The position numbers and the translations under genes are program-made. From Lingula anatina (taxonomy: Eukaryota > Brachiopoda > Lingulata > Lingulida > Lingulidae), in the NCBI RefSeq assembly GCF_001039355.2, contig NW_019774291.1:163229-227228 (forward strand): 64,000 nt of DNA, in the 5' to 3' direction. Shown piece by piece: positions 49,216-62,047 of the stretch (position 1 is the first letter of the stretch; each line of letters starts with the position of its first letter). The notes under the pieces were generated by a model. The model had not been told where the DNA came from, ran no database searches, and saw only the letters and a program-made list of their open reading frames with translations.

Positions 49216-51221
49216 TTAAACGTATGATTCGTGGTAAAACTCAGCAATCGCATCGACGCCATTTCTTTCCTTCGTCACGATAAACTTATCATTATGTTTA
49301 TTTTGCATATAGGCACAGATAAGCGCACACGAAAAACTTACACCAAATATCACAACTACAACGCAAATAATAATGGCAATTATTGTCCAGTCTTCGTGGT
49401 CCACAACATTGTTAATTAAGTACTGGGTTTCTCCTGTTCTGGCCATAGGGTCCTCGTCAAGGTTTCCGTCTTTTCCCGGTCGCTCATTTGACGATTCTTC
49501 GTTATACGTATCACTTCGACGATATATTCGATGCTTCAGTACTGCAATACTCGGCACATTACTTGGACGTTTTTTATTGGCGTGCTTTTTACTACTACTC
49601 TCAGATGCCTCTGTTCTGAAAGCAAGAGCATTATTATAATCTGAATCTCTATCACTGTGCAGTTTTGCGTTGTCCGTTGTTTTCTCTCTTGTTTTGTAGT
49701 TTTGATTCACATGAAGTGCACTTGCTAGCACGTCATGTAATGTCATGAACTTTCTTTGTGACACTGCTCTCCCATGAAGGTTATTATGCAAAATGTCTTG
49801 TCTCTTGGGCTGGTATCTAGGCCGTAGCTTGAATGGAAAAAAAAGCAGATGACACATCATTATTCAAGACATCCAACGCAATAATTATTGCGGCCTAGGT
49901 GTGTCGGGTGATCTTCATTTTATGTTGCACTGTTACAAATCAATATATTTCGCGTACTTAACCTGTATACAAAACACACACCCATGCACAGATTTATTAG
50001 GTAAGCGAGTTAGGGGAAAGTGAAATTCATTATCTAAAATGTGAATATTTGCAATGAACAAATCCCTATTTGCTTTACAATGTAAAAGTATCTTATCGCA
50101 TTAATAACAATGTTAAAGATCACCACCCAGAGGTTTTTATTTTATTTTAAAACAAGCGGTCTAAAAAGAAACACTCCTGAAGTGCGCGTTCAGGCATTTT
50201 ATGCCCTAAACACAATATTAATGTAAGGATTGATACAAATTGCTGGGTGAACTTATCCTATTTCTAGAGTGATGAACATATGTGACAGTCAAAGCATTTA
50301 AGGACAACACCTGCTTCATTTTGAATGTGTTTTTCTCTGTTCTACACAATACGTGCTAAACCTCAATATGAAAGTTTGAAATAAAATCTTCAGGCTAACC
50401 TGGATCGCAGCAATATTCTTTCATACTAAAAAAAAAAAAAAAAAAAAAAACTACTGCGCGTCGTAAATAGTTGAACACCTTGCTGAAAGTAGGGTGTTTT
50501 ACATTGAACACCTTCGTTATTCTGTAAATGCCCATATAAAAAGCCCACTGCGCCTAGCAACAGGAAAATAGCTGCATAATGCATAGTATGGTGCTAATTG
50601 AGTGCCCGGTATGCACTAATCACTAATTCAATGTAAAGTATGCAGCTCGTTTCAACATTAATTCGGATTTAATAGTTAAACACAGACAATTCTCACTTAA
50701 TAAGACTTATATTCTGCCAGTTTTATTTCGCGTGGTTTCCTCTCGAATACCGTTGTTGGTCGAATGATAGGCATGTAAACAAATACAAAAGGATGATCTG
50801 CCCTGATTCGTACGCCCTGAAGCTCCCAACACCTGTAATACCAGTTATTACGGACGTAGATATAAACTTAAGTGTAAACATAAACTAGGTGTGTCTAGCC
50901 GTTATCAGTTTTTTATTCTTCTACGTAGGAACTTGAAATTGACTCAACAAATGGAAAACCTACATTTTTCTCAAACACGTAGAACTGCTCATTTTAATTT
51001 GTACTTACTTTCCTCTTCGCCATACAGACAAATACGGCAGTGCTGTCTTGCCGACTGCATAGTTCAGGGGGACAGGTGGGAGAGCACAATGTCCCGCCTT
51101 CCTGTCCTCCGACAAATTCTGACGCAAATCCAGCTAGCACGTATAGTATTATAACCCTACAGAAAAATCCAAGCTGTATTTGTATGCCAGATATAGCCCA
51201 AGGTGTCAACCGAGGTGTCAT
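49216..51221 (-). CDS. Unrecognised single-pass type I membrane protein, two coding exons
   Basis: The exons are 51221-51009 (71 residues) and 49827-49216 (203 residues and stop), joined in phase 0 (AAGAGGAAA then GTAAGT; acceptor TTCCATTCAAG), giving 274 residues. Residues about 13-38 form a hydrophobic signal sequence. A short Cys-rich stretch (CSPTCPPELCSRQD, with another Cys in VFVC) follows. A long Lys/Arg/Ser/Asn-rich, probably disordered segment with TLHDVLASALHV occupies about 75-215. A strong transmembrane helix WTIIAIIICVVVVIFGVSF is followed by CALICAY and a 30-residue cytoplasmic tail ending in YHESYV. I do not recognise the family. The four closely spaced cysteines resemble the start of an LRR N-cap, but no leucine-rich repeats follow. 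The exon join is supported by splice sites and phase only. Confidence 0.62.
50428..50450. repeat. Poly-A tract in the intron of the membrane-protein gene
   Basis: 23 consecutive A bases on +. Low complexity. Confidence 0.8.
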
Positions 51222-53824
51222 AGTGTGACAGACCCGGTCACTACATTATCCTGAAGTGGCAAACGACACATAACTCGAGTAATGGAATCACAGCAGGTCA
51301 TGTGTGTATTATATCCTGATATATCGATGACTAATCGAACTTCAGATCGTAATACATGCACGTCCACTAGACCGCCTACCTCGCGACAGGACGTCAAATA
51401 CCTATACACATTCTTGTAATAAAGATCAGGACAGATCAGTCCGCAGTTTTCACAGGTGAGCTCAGTGACGATATCAGGAGGCAAAAATCCGTTGAAAATA
51501 AAACCACAACCGTGTGTCACAATGTCTATTTAAATCTGTCACCGTGTGTCAACATCTGCAGCCTACATTTACTTTGAATAATCACACCGACTGCATTGTA
51601 AAAAGGTCTGCGTCAGCGGGACGGCTCAGCAACTTCGCAGTCAAATCTTTAGACCACTCCCTGTACCACTGGGGTCTTTTAAGTAAAAATCCCACAGCTT
51701 TTGTCTCATACATCCAACTGGTATTTTAATAAAACTGGATTCTCTCTTCCCGGTCGCCCTGTTTTTAAGATATATTTCTTGAGCTGAGCTTATATCGACT
51801 ATTGGTTGTTTCCGCAAACCACACTCCATATTATTCAACCTTTACTGTGCTTATTCATGGCTGTATTGTGCTACTGCGGTTATTAATTAACTTGTAATTG
51901 TTTCAATACCTGATAGCTGCGGTTAGAATAACATTGATGCATAACTCAGTCTATAAACATGTTCGTGTGTTGACATTTGCTTGACATTAATTAAGAACAT
52001 AAAGACAGAGAGGGCGAACTTTTGATCAATCATAGAGGATTTTTAACGCGCGTTTCACATTTTTCCTTTGATATTCTATGTCCGCTTCACCTTTTTTTAA
52101 TTGACTCTGTAACCTTTTCCCCAAAAACATTTTCTCTATCAATATGTACATTTCATCCGGTCCGAACGCTATCACCAATATCCGTATCGAAACCATTTTA
52201 CTATTTTGCTAGAAAAAAAAATTGTTAGTATTTATAGCTTTACGACAAGATCGTTCGAATGACCAAGAACAACGGCGTTCTTGTTTTACACATATGTCGA
52301 AGTAAGACATCAATCACAAATTTTGATTTAAATTTCCTTTTAAAATTTTTAATTTAGAAATATCATATTGCCATTCGTCACATTTTATTGTTTTCATTTG
52401 TCATTTTATTTTTGTAGTGCATCGGTATCCTAGGGCCACAGATTGATTTTACACTAAATATTTTCATATATGTCTCTGGTTAAATTCACGGCTATTGTCT
52501 ATACTGTGTCGCCTCATAGAGACAAACTCCACATAATAATAACTGCTGCCCTGGTATCGGGTGGTGCATCGGGCTCCAGTGAATAATGTCGTCTTCGTAA
52601 GGCAGGCAGTTGTCAGGACAGTCAGCATCGGACTGGAACAGTCGTGGTAAAATTTTCAAAATATACAAGAATCCATCAAGGTTTGCAATAAAAAGATACC
52701 GTAAAAACGCTTCTGTAGTAGTAGTAACGCTGGAAGCCAAATTTTGTCGTCCTTTTTTCGACTACAGCAAAACCAATATATACCACGGTACGTTCCCAAA
52801 TCCCGCAAAGGCACAAAGCACCTTTCAAGTTCAGGGACACTATATTTCGCGTTAGAAAAAAATGAACATTTTGATCCATTATACTGTACGCGCGTGCATT
52901 GAGCCCCTACATACCTAGAGATGTTATGTGACAGTATACGTTTTAATCAGTTTCAGTTTTTTTCGGTGAAATACGAGTACTTTTCTCAGTATGTATGTAT
53001 TTATGTATGTCAAATAATACACCGCTACCCTCTCGCGATGTATGCCTTGAATACCTCCCGCTTACGGTCGACCTTTTCTAGCAAATATCGCTCGGGTGAC
53101 AGTGTATCATCTAACACAAAATCACTGTATTACATTCACAACACCGTCAGTTATCCTTCGCGGAACAAAAATCATAAGACTTGAAGGCAAAAGAGGCAGA
53201 TTCGGTTAATCACAATAAAGTGACTTTAATGTCTCATCAATGTCCTGAATAAATGAAGTTCAACAAAGAAAAGAAAAAGTATCAAAAACAATATCAAAAT
53301 TCGTTTCACAGAGTTCTCAGCACCCAATTTTTGTCAAAAGATATCCATAACAAATCATCTTTTTAAAGCTCTCAACATAAAACATTGAAAGCCAATCAAA
53401 AACTCGAAAATTCGTACTAATGCATTAGGTTCAGTCACCAGTTATTGCCTACATGATTGTCGTTAGGTGTTCACTGAGAAAAAAAACTGAAACTTTTGAA
53501 CTGGTCATTAAATACAAGAAGAAAACTACCATGAATGTTTAATTAAATTACAATGATTTTTAGTAAAGCCATACAGAAGCACAAATGTATAATGTTAGAG
53601 ATGTCGCTCCATTACTTAAATTATTCTTAAGGCTCAGGCGCTAGACAATCAATGAAGATGAAAAGTGTATTCACTTTTTTTAATAAAAGTGAAATATTCA
53701 TCTGAGTGTGATGACTGTGTTGACAGCCATGATTAATGCTCATGCAGTTGTTGCAGCGGGGATGGATGTCAAAGAGCCATTGTATGAGCATAATGTCTCT
53801 GGTATTGTACTGCAGTTATGTTCT
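51222..53824. other. Intergenic region between the membrane-protein and delta-tubulin genes
   Basis: No gene was recognised. From about 52281 it is the left copy of the third duplicated block. Small paired open frames around 52610-52880 recur at 55498-55767 only because the DNA is duplicated. Confidence 0.5.
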
Positions 53825-55013
53825 TCACCTTACTGCCTCCTTATAGTTTGTGACAATGTCAGAAACTGATTCAAAAGCTTGATCAAAATCATCCTAAAAA
53901 ATAAAAAAATATTCATTGACAGGATTTAGGCATATTTACATTTTAGGCACAAAAATATATGGATTATATTGTCAGATAACAGCCTTAGAAGCTTAAGTGC
54001 TTACTGAACAGATAAAGAATTACTCAATTCACTTTTGTGAACATAAAAGCTTGGAAACAAAAGTGAGTTGGTTTCACTACAATATTCTAGACTATCGGCT
54101 GTACATAATCTCAAAAGTGTATTGAATAGACACGAATCTAACTAACAGCTCAAAAGAAAAAAAAAATCTCAAAAATGTATTGAATAGACATGAATCTCTA
54201 CATAAAAAAAACTGACAGACACGCAGACACAGACAGACAAACAGACAGACAAGCTTACCCTAGAGCAACCATACTTCCAATACCAGTGTAGATAAGCCCC
54301 TGCATTATACATTAGCTTAGACTGAGACACCATGTACTCTACTGGAGACAGAAAATTAGTATAGTTTGCTGCCATGGTGACACTAGATGCATCTTTACCT
54401 CCAGCTGGGTTAAATTTACCTGAAGAGATGGAGAAAAAGTTCCTGGTAAAATGAGGACATATTTAACACCACAATACAGATATACCACCAGGTTACAGTT
54501 GTTCTTGTCATAACTATCAATACTAATTTTCAACAGAAAATATGTACATAATTACTGCCAATTAATTATAAATGTAGCTATTCAAGGCACTCAATGGAAC
54601 TAGCTCTACTACACCATATATATAGAGGTTTTCTGCTACACTTCCTTGCTTTCGAACAATATAGCAAACGAAACCTGTGTAGTGCCATGTTTTATCCAAT
54701 ATAAGTAGAGAGCCCAATAAGACTACTAAGACAAGAGAAATCTGATAACCCCATAATATGAGAATCCATATTATCCAAATTCAGACATGCACATTCAGTC
54801 TCAAGTATTCTTTCATCGGAAAATAATCTGTTATTTTACCTGTCCAGAAATCCACAGGGTATGGATTCCATGAGACACAATTGTATGTGGACTTCACTTT
54901 ATCTTCTATTTGCTTCATATAATCTGGGAAAGTACCATGGGTATCTCCTCTAGCTATCACCACATTGGCAAGGGAGGAATACTGAAATAACAAATACCAT
55001 TATAATAACAACT
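52281..55013. repeat. Left copy of a 2.7-kb duplicated block (probable haplotype A)
   Basis: It aligns with 55166-57935 and includes the last three delta-tubulin exons. The alignment ends near 55013 and is followed by 150 bases of sequence not found in the right copy, then by the N. Confidence 0.92.
53825..54981 (-). pseudogene. Left copy of the last three delta-tubulin exons (probably allelic)
   Basis: Exons are 54981-54840, 54419-54259 and 53893-53825, with the same splice sites and phases as 57902-57761, 57333-57173 and 56791-56723. Amino-acid changes in the middle exon relative to the right copy: Met to Val in EYMMSQ, Asp to Asn in LMYDAG, Thr to Ser in YGCTR. All frames are open. It lies downstream of the complete gene and has no 5' exons of its own. 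Confidence 0.82.
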
Positions 55014-55163
55014 AGAGGATCAGAGAGGCGATACCGCCTCCGAATATTGTACCACCAGCTGGAGCAAGTGCATTCGTATAGACCCCCACATACACAAAAG
55101 AAGGGACACAGCCACCAGTCTTATGCTTGACAAGCTGTAAAAATGCAATCAACAAGAATTTTC
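55014..55163. other. 150-base sequence present only in the left haplotype copy
   Basis: The left copy departs from the right one after AATAACAA. The extra sequence contains a small hairpin (GAGGCGATACCGCCTC) and runs into the N at 55164. It could be the first part of a mobile-element insertion cut by the contig end, or a misassembled tip. Confidence 0.5.
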
Positions 55164-55164
55164 N
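55164..55164. other. Single undetermined base marking a contig join
   Basis: An isolated N between the two copies of the 2.7-kb block. The right-hand sequence restarts at the equivalent of 52281. Confidence 0.9.
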
Positions 55165-55165
55165 C

Positions 55166-57935
55166 TGGTTTTACACATATGTCGAAGTCAGACATCAATC
55201 ACAAATTTTGATTTAAATTTCCTTTTAAAATTTTTAATTTAGAAATATCATATTGCCATTCGTCACATTTTATTGTTTTCATTTGTCATTTTATTTTTGT
55301 AGTGCATCGGTATCCTAGGGCCACAGATTGATTTTACACTAGATATTCTCATATATGTCTCTGGTTAAATTCACGGCTATTGTCTATACTGTGTCGCCTC
55401 ATAGAGACAAACTCTACATAATAATAATAACTGCTGCCCTGGTAGAGGGTGGTGCATCGGGCTCCAGTGAATAATGTCGTCTTCGTAAGGCAGGCAGTTG
55501 TCAGGCCAGTCAGCATCGGACTCAAACAGTCATGGTAAAATTTTCAGAATATACAAGAATCCATCGAGGTTTGCAATAAAAAGATACCGTAAAAACGCCT
55601 CTGTAGTAGTAGTAACGCTGGAAGCCAAATTTTGTCGTCCTTTTTTCGACTACATCAAAACCAATATATACCACGGTACGTTCCCAAATCCCGCAAAGGC
55701 ACAAAGCACCTTTCAAGTTCAGGGACACTATATTTCGCGTTAGAAAAAAATGAACATTTTGATCCATTATACTGTACGCGCGTGCATTAAGCCCCTACAT
55801 ACCTAGAGATGTTATGTGACAGTATACGTTTTAATCAGTTTCAGTTTTTCTCGGTGAAATACGAGTACTTTTCTCAGTATGTATGTATTTATGTATGTCA
55901 AATAATACACCGCTACCCTCTCGCAATGTATGCCTTGAATACCTCCCGCTTACGGTCGACCTTTTCTAGCAAATATCGCTCGGGTGACAGTGTATCATCT
56001 AACACAAAATCACTGTATTACATTCACAACACCGTCAGTTATCCTTCGCGGAACAAAAATCATAAGACTTGAAGGCAAAAGAGGCAGATTCGGTTAATCA
56101 CAATAAAGTGACTTTAATGTCTCATCAATGTCCTGAATAAATGAAGTTCAACAAAGAAAAGAAAAAGTATCAAAAACAATATCAAAATTCGTTTCACAGA
56201 GTTCTCAGCACCCAATTTTTGTCAAAAGATATCCATAGCAAATCATCTTTTTAAAGCTCTCAACATAAAACATTGAAAGCCAATCAAAAACTCGAAAATT
56301 CGTACTAATGCATTAGGTTCAGTCACCAGTTATTGCTTACATGATTGTCGTTAGGTGTTCACTGAGAAAAAAAAACAAAGTTTTGAACTGGTCATTAAAT
56401 ACAAGAAGAAAACTACCATGAATGTTTAATTAAATTACAATGATTTTTAGTAAAACCACACAGCAGCACAAAGGTATAATGTTAGAGATGTCGCTCCATT
56501 ACTCAAATTATTCTTAAGGCTCAGGTACCAGGCAATCAATGAAGATGAAAAGAGTAGTCAATTTTTTTAAATAAATGTGAAATATATATCTAAGTGTGAT
56601 GACTAAGAAGTCTTTTGTTGACAGCCATGATTAATGCTCATGCAGTTGTTGCAGCGGGGACGGATTTCAATGAGCCATTGTATGAGCATAATGTCTTTGG
56701 TATTGTACTGCAGTTATGTTCTTCACCTTACTGCCTCCTTATAGTTTGTGACAATGTCAGAAACTGATTCAAAAGCTTGATCAAAATCATCCTAAAAAAT
56801 AAAAAATATTCATTGACAGGATTTAGGCATATTTACATTTTAGGCACAAAAATATATGGATTATATTGTCAGATAACAACAGCCTTAGAAGCTTAAGTGT
56901 TTACTGAACAGATAAAGAATTACCCAATTCACTTTTGTGAACATAAAAGCTTGGAAACAAAAGTGAGTTGGTTTCACTACAATATTCTAGACTATCGGCT
57001 GTACATAATCTCAAAAGTGTACTGAATAGACACGAATCTAACTAACAGCTCAAAAAAAAAAAAAAAAAAAAAATCTCAAAAATCAAAAATGTATTGAATA
57101 GACATGAATCTCTACATAAAAAAAAATGACAGACACGCAGACACAGACTGGCAGACAGACAGACAAACTTACCCTAGTGCAACCATACTTCCAATACCAG
57201 TGTAGATAAGCCCCTGCATCATACATTAGCTTAGACTGAGACATCATGTACTCTACTGGAGACAAGAAATTAGTATAGTTTGCTGCCATGGTGACACTAG
57301 ATGCATCTTTACCTCCAGCTGGGTTAAATTTACCTGAAGAGATGGAGAAAAAGATCCTGGTAAAATGAGGACATATTTAACACCACAATACAGATATATA
57401 TACCACCAGGTTACAGTTGTTCTTGTCATAACTACCAATACTAATTTTCAACAGAAAATATGTATGTACATAATTACTGTCAATTAATTATAAATGTAGC
57501 TTTTCAAGGCACTCAATGGAACTAGCTCTACTACACCATATATATAGAGGTTTTCTGCTACACTTCCTTGCTTTCGAACAATATAGCAAACGAAACCTGT
57601 GTAGTGCCATGCTTTATCCAATATAAGTAGAGAGCCCAATAAGACTACTAAGACAAGAGAAATCTGAAAACTCACAATATGAGAATCCATATTATCCAAA
57701 TTCAGACATGCACATTCAGTCTCAAGTATTCTTTCATCGGAAAATAATCTGTTATTTTACCTGTCCAGAAATCCACAGGGTATGGATTCCATGAGACACA
57801 ATTGTATGTGGACTTCACTTTATCTTCTATTTGCTTCATATAATCTGGGAAAGTACCATGGGTATCTCCTCTAGCTATCACCACATTGGCAAGGGAGGAA
57901 TACTGAAATGACAAAAACCATTACAATAACAATAA
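55166..57935. repeat. Right copy of the 2.7-kb duplicated block (probable haplotype B)
   Basis: It repeats 52281-55013 and then continues into unique sequence carrying the upstream delta-tubulin exons. Differences include A-tract length (57055-57073) and scattered substitutions. Confidence 0.92.
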
Positions 57936-58063
57936 ATGAATAAAAAAAATAGCATGTAAAAGGTAACACTTTAAAATTATGTGAAATGGGAAAATACATA
58001 ATTCTGTGCTTCAAAAATTTTGCAGATATGGCATATCGAGGAGTGTAATAAATAAATGGCTTG

Positions 58064-58101
<38 letters not shown>

Positions 58102-61100
58102 CTTCTGAGTAATCACATTCTTTGGGTTCTTTATGTGACAAAAAGGTAAATATTTAAAACCACTACTAATCACTATATTCGTACCATGAACTATTCCTAA
58201 AGTAATTGCAACTCATGTGATTTGCATGAAGTACCGGGGTACTAACACATAATAGAAATATTTACCATTTTTCCTTGAGCATCATGTCTCTTTAAGTAAT
58301 ACACAGAAGAGCTGGCCACATTGTCCCAGGATGATTTGCTGAAAATATTAAACCAATATATAAAATATATAATCAAAATTTGAAATAAAAAAAGCAATTT
58401 AAGAGCATACAGCTTTCATCATATTTCACAATGATAAAACTTAGCAGAAAAAGTTCCAAATGATACATATCCTAGGTTTAATATGGAGATCCGAGTATTT
58501 TGACAAATTATTGAAAGAACAATTCATGTTCAGAAAAAAATTATTCTGTTATTATTGATTGTTTTGCAGGATCTCTATATCAAGTTTCAAATTAAACAAT
58601 TACAATACATGTAACTAGACCATTTTTGAGCAGGAGTAGAAATCAAATATCAATAAATGTTTGTCATAAGTCAAAAGGACGCACTTGCAAGTGCAGACTA
58701 TTTAGAAAGAGATCATGAACATTACTGACAAGAGAAATGTCACATTCAGCCCACAAAATTTTATCAGGTAAATGTAATCAACATTTTATAGCAACATTCT
58801 ACCCTGGCCTACCCTCTGATAACAGGGTCTCCTAGGCTTCGTTCACATGCAATGTCTATTTTCTAAATTCTATTTTCTATTCGCGGCATGTGTTGTGATC
58901 ACCGTCTGTGCCCTGAATATCCCGCGGCGTAATTACTGGCAGCGCGAGCCAGTTACTATAAGTTACTATAAGTAACTGGCTCGCGCTGCCGGTAATTACG
59001 CGGCGGGATATTCAGGGCACAGACTGTGATCATAAGATAGCGCGAATAGAAAATAGAATTTAGAAAATAGACATTGCATGTGAACGAAGCCCTAAAATAA
59101 TATACAAAATCACAGTGTGTAACAGACCAATAGGGCACCCTGTGGTCAGAGAGTAACTCTGACCTACCTTTTGATACCCTGAGTTAGATGTAATATCTTG
59201 AGTGCAGGCATGGGGCAGGCGGACCTGATTAGCTCCCAGGGTTCCATCCCCAAACTGACCCCACTGCTTGGTGTGAGACTGTCCACTGGTAACAACACTC
59301 CAGCCAGACAGGATGAAATATGGTGGTTCATTTGAGAGAAGGAGACGGGCTCTTGGTCTACTTTATCTTTCTGTCTGTGCTGCAGTCTATGCAGGATCTC
59401 ATCATTGCTCAATAAAATGATACCATCTGAGTACCTAAAAGCAAATAAAATTGAGATTAAATGAATGATTTTGATTGTTACATTACTAACACTTTGCTAC
59501 AAAGGGTACATTTTCCCAATTGGCATCATTATTTTCATTATTTTTGCTCTAACCAATCTCATTTCCACAAGACTGCTTACACTGGTTTCAACTTAAATCA
59601 AAGGTTCAAAATTTCAATAAAAGTTAAAAATGTCAAACCCAGTGCTTCAGGCCCGTAGCCATTTGGAAGTGGGGGATTTGAACAAACCACTCTTTTTGTC
59701 AGGAAAAATTGATAAAGGTGCACAAAGGTTTCATGGTAAAGGTCCACTATTTCAGAAAAAGAGCCGCTCCTTTGAAATTGCTTGTTCTTGCACACCTTTA
59801 CCTCTGAACCCAAGACAAACACAGCAGAGAGTTGAAGTGCTGCAGAGGACTCTCTCCACTGGAATGTGGTGCCACAAGACATGATAACATGTACTGTAGA
59901 GGATACTCATCTCGAATTGCCTCACAAAGATGAGCACCAAGACCTAAAATACAAAACATTTGTGTGTAAAACAGGACCTAGAGTTCAGCTGTTTCTGATA
60001 AAAATTTTCCTATATTGCTAATTTTTCTGTTAAATGTCTCTGTCTAGTTTGTCAAAGTCAAAATAGTTATAAAGATCATGTTATATTATTTTGAAAATGA
60101 CCATACCTGAGCCTGTCCCGCCACTCAAGCTATGGATCATGATAGTCCCACTAAAACAGTCACATCTGAAAACAGTTTTAAAATGTATAGTTCTTATAAT
60201 ATTGGTATTATTGTAAGTGCATGCATAATTCTTTTAGTCCAGGTGAAATTTTTGTAACCTAAACATTGTGTTTCCTATACAGTTTTTTCCTTGATTCAAG
60301 GTCCCATTGAGTCACAGAACAATTATTTCAGCTTGGTTGCTACTTTGGCAACTTTGGGTAACTTAAAATATCCAAGCTGACCAAAAATGATACCAATACA
60401 ACTTAAAACAGTGACCATTCCCAGATCCTACCGTATTAACTGTGGATCGATCTATCTCTTAGGGGATTGCAATCAACTTAAGCGGCTTAGATATCTGTCA
60501 TGCCTGCTAAAGCTGCTAGGGGGTAATTTATTACTTAAATAATTAATTATTGTTTAGCAGCTTCAGTAGGGCTGCCAGACATCTTAGCCGCTCAAGCTGA
60601 AAGCAATTAAGAGAGAAACCTCTTGGAGATGGATCAATCCTGTTTAATTGATCTAGGTACCTGGTATGGGAACTCTGTCTCAGGGAATTCCTATAAACAA
60701 GTGTGTAGTTGAAGATCAACATTTAGGGGCAAGCGTGTATATTTCTATAGGAATTCCCTGCAATCTTGGACTTTTAATTAAGAAGAACTTTAAAGGCAAC
60801 ACTATTTCTAGGCTCATGTATTGGAAGTATGGAAGTGAATACTGTACTATTTAATGAAAAACAAAAATCTGCATATTTGACATTCTTTGAGCACATTTTC
60901 TCAGAGGAAGTTTCTGTAATATGCATACATGCTGTACCTTTCAGCTTCTTTCCTAATGGCTTCAAGGGCATCATTGAACAACTTATCTTCTCCAGGTAAT
61001 CCATGGTAACCTTAATGACAGGCGGCATTTATCGCCAAGCAATATGTAGTCATAAGAATTTTATGCCTCACAGAGTTTAAGTTACTTGAAAGTTATGAAT

Positions 61101-62047
61101 ACATATTGATTAGTGATAAATATGTCTAATCAACTTACCCTACATACTAGTATATTGCATTTAAAAGATTGAAAATATTTTTTGTCATAATGTCATTATG
61201 TGATGGGTTGGAGCTATCTCACTGTACTCTGAACATGACAGGGAAACCTACCAAGTGACCAATTGGTACCCCTTCCTCTTTTTCCAAGAATTATGTTTTG
61301 CTCTCGAAAATTGCTGAAAAAAATAATAACATATCATAAATGCTGCATATTTTAAAAGAAAGATCTTATTAGGCAATTTTCATAGCTTTAAACTCCCTTC
61401 TCTTCAGATGGCTAATGCTATAATGTGTACGTGTATCACACAAGAATTTTACATTCTTTATGCAATAACAAACTGGGCAGTGCCCTTCTCAAAATCCAAA
61501 GCTTTATAATAAAAGAGTGGCAGGGTTTGTCCGCCTACTCCCCAGTTTTCCCTCCTCCCAGCTGTACATGAGTGTGTTTACAGTCATATGTTTATACCTT
61601 TTCTTTGCATCTCTGAGAAGCTTTTTCACAACCTTTGGTTCACTGTCTACATTCACAGACCTCAATTTTCCATCATGATTTACATACACATGGCTGGAAT
61701 AGGAAAAAAAAATAAAAACAGCTTTAAGCTCGTTAAATTTTTTACTTTTAGATGTACAGTCATAATGTTTCACCAATAACAAAAAATCTCATTCTAAATC
61801 TTTAAAAAATGCAGCCCGGGTGTTAATAAGAGCACAGGTAGAGCACTAAATCAGGAACAGCAGTCGTGATGTAAAAAAAGTTCACTATCGGCACTTTATA
61901 AACTTAATATGAAATAATTTTATAACCATCAAGGACATGTTCAAACAATCACCTGTCTGTCGCCTTCTTGTCTTTCTGAATGTGTTTCCAAAGTTGCTGG
62001 CCAATTTGGTTTCCACATTGCCCTACCTGTACGATCACGCTCGACAT
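56723..62047 (-). CDS. TUBD1: Delta-tubulin, 11 coding exons
   Basis: Tubulin-superfamily GTPase of centrioles and basal bodies, needed for triplet microtubules. Exons: 62047-61953, 61693-61598, 61313-61252, 61010-60938, 60165-60107, 59943-59802, 59434-59168, 58338-58266, 57902-57761, 57333-57173, 56791-56723. All borders are GT-AG, phases agree, and the total is 1239 bases or 412 residues (human TUBD1 is 453). Motifs: N-terminal VQVGQCGNQIGQQLW for nucleotide binding; SGGTGSG at the end of exon 5 (tubulin signature loop); NSLLCLSWVQRYSDGIILLSN; and the delta-type C-terminus HWYWKYGCTRDDFDQAFESV. The similarity to delta rather than alpha/beta is clear from SLANVVIARG and the short tail without an acidic end. 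The last three exons are repeated at 53825-54981. Confidence 0.93.
58064..58098. repeat. (AT)n microsatellite in a delta-tubulin intron
   Basis: About fifteen AT dinucleotides between exons 9 and 8. Confidence 0.9.
58832..59094. mobile_element. Foldback MITE in a delta-tubulin intron, Harbinger-like
   Basis: The element is about 58835-59091 (257 bases). It begins GGCTTCGTTCACATGCAATG and ends with its complement. The arms stay complementary, with a few mismatches and an indel, almost to the centre (AGTTACTATAAGTTACTATA). CTA flanks both ends (58832-58834, 59092-59094), consistent with a 3-base target duplication. The G-rich tip followed by TTCACA and a 3-base duplication fit PIF/Harbinger elements. 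No coding capacity. It lies in the intron between delta-tubulin exons 7 and 8. Confidence 0.75.
59648..59795. mobile_element. Second, diverged copy of the CAGGCCCGTAGCCA element
   Basis: It begins CAGGCCCGTAGCCA like the element at 10151. It shares the internal phrases AAAGGTTTCATGG and AAAGGTCCAC...TTCAGAAAAAGA, and ends in TTTGAAATTGCT without the right-hand terminal repeat. Its right end reaches to within ten bases of the splice donor of delta-tubulin exon 6 (59801). Confidence 0.68.

Noticed and set aside
52610-52879. Small conserved gene repeated at 55498-55767
   Set aside because: It recurs only because the whole 2.7-kb block is repeated; open frames exist on both strands with no motif.
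58070-58100. CRISPR-like or regulatory repeat array
   Set aside because: Plain AT microsatellite. No CRISPR array is expected or seen in this animal DNA.
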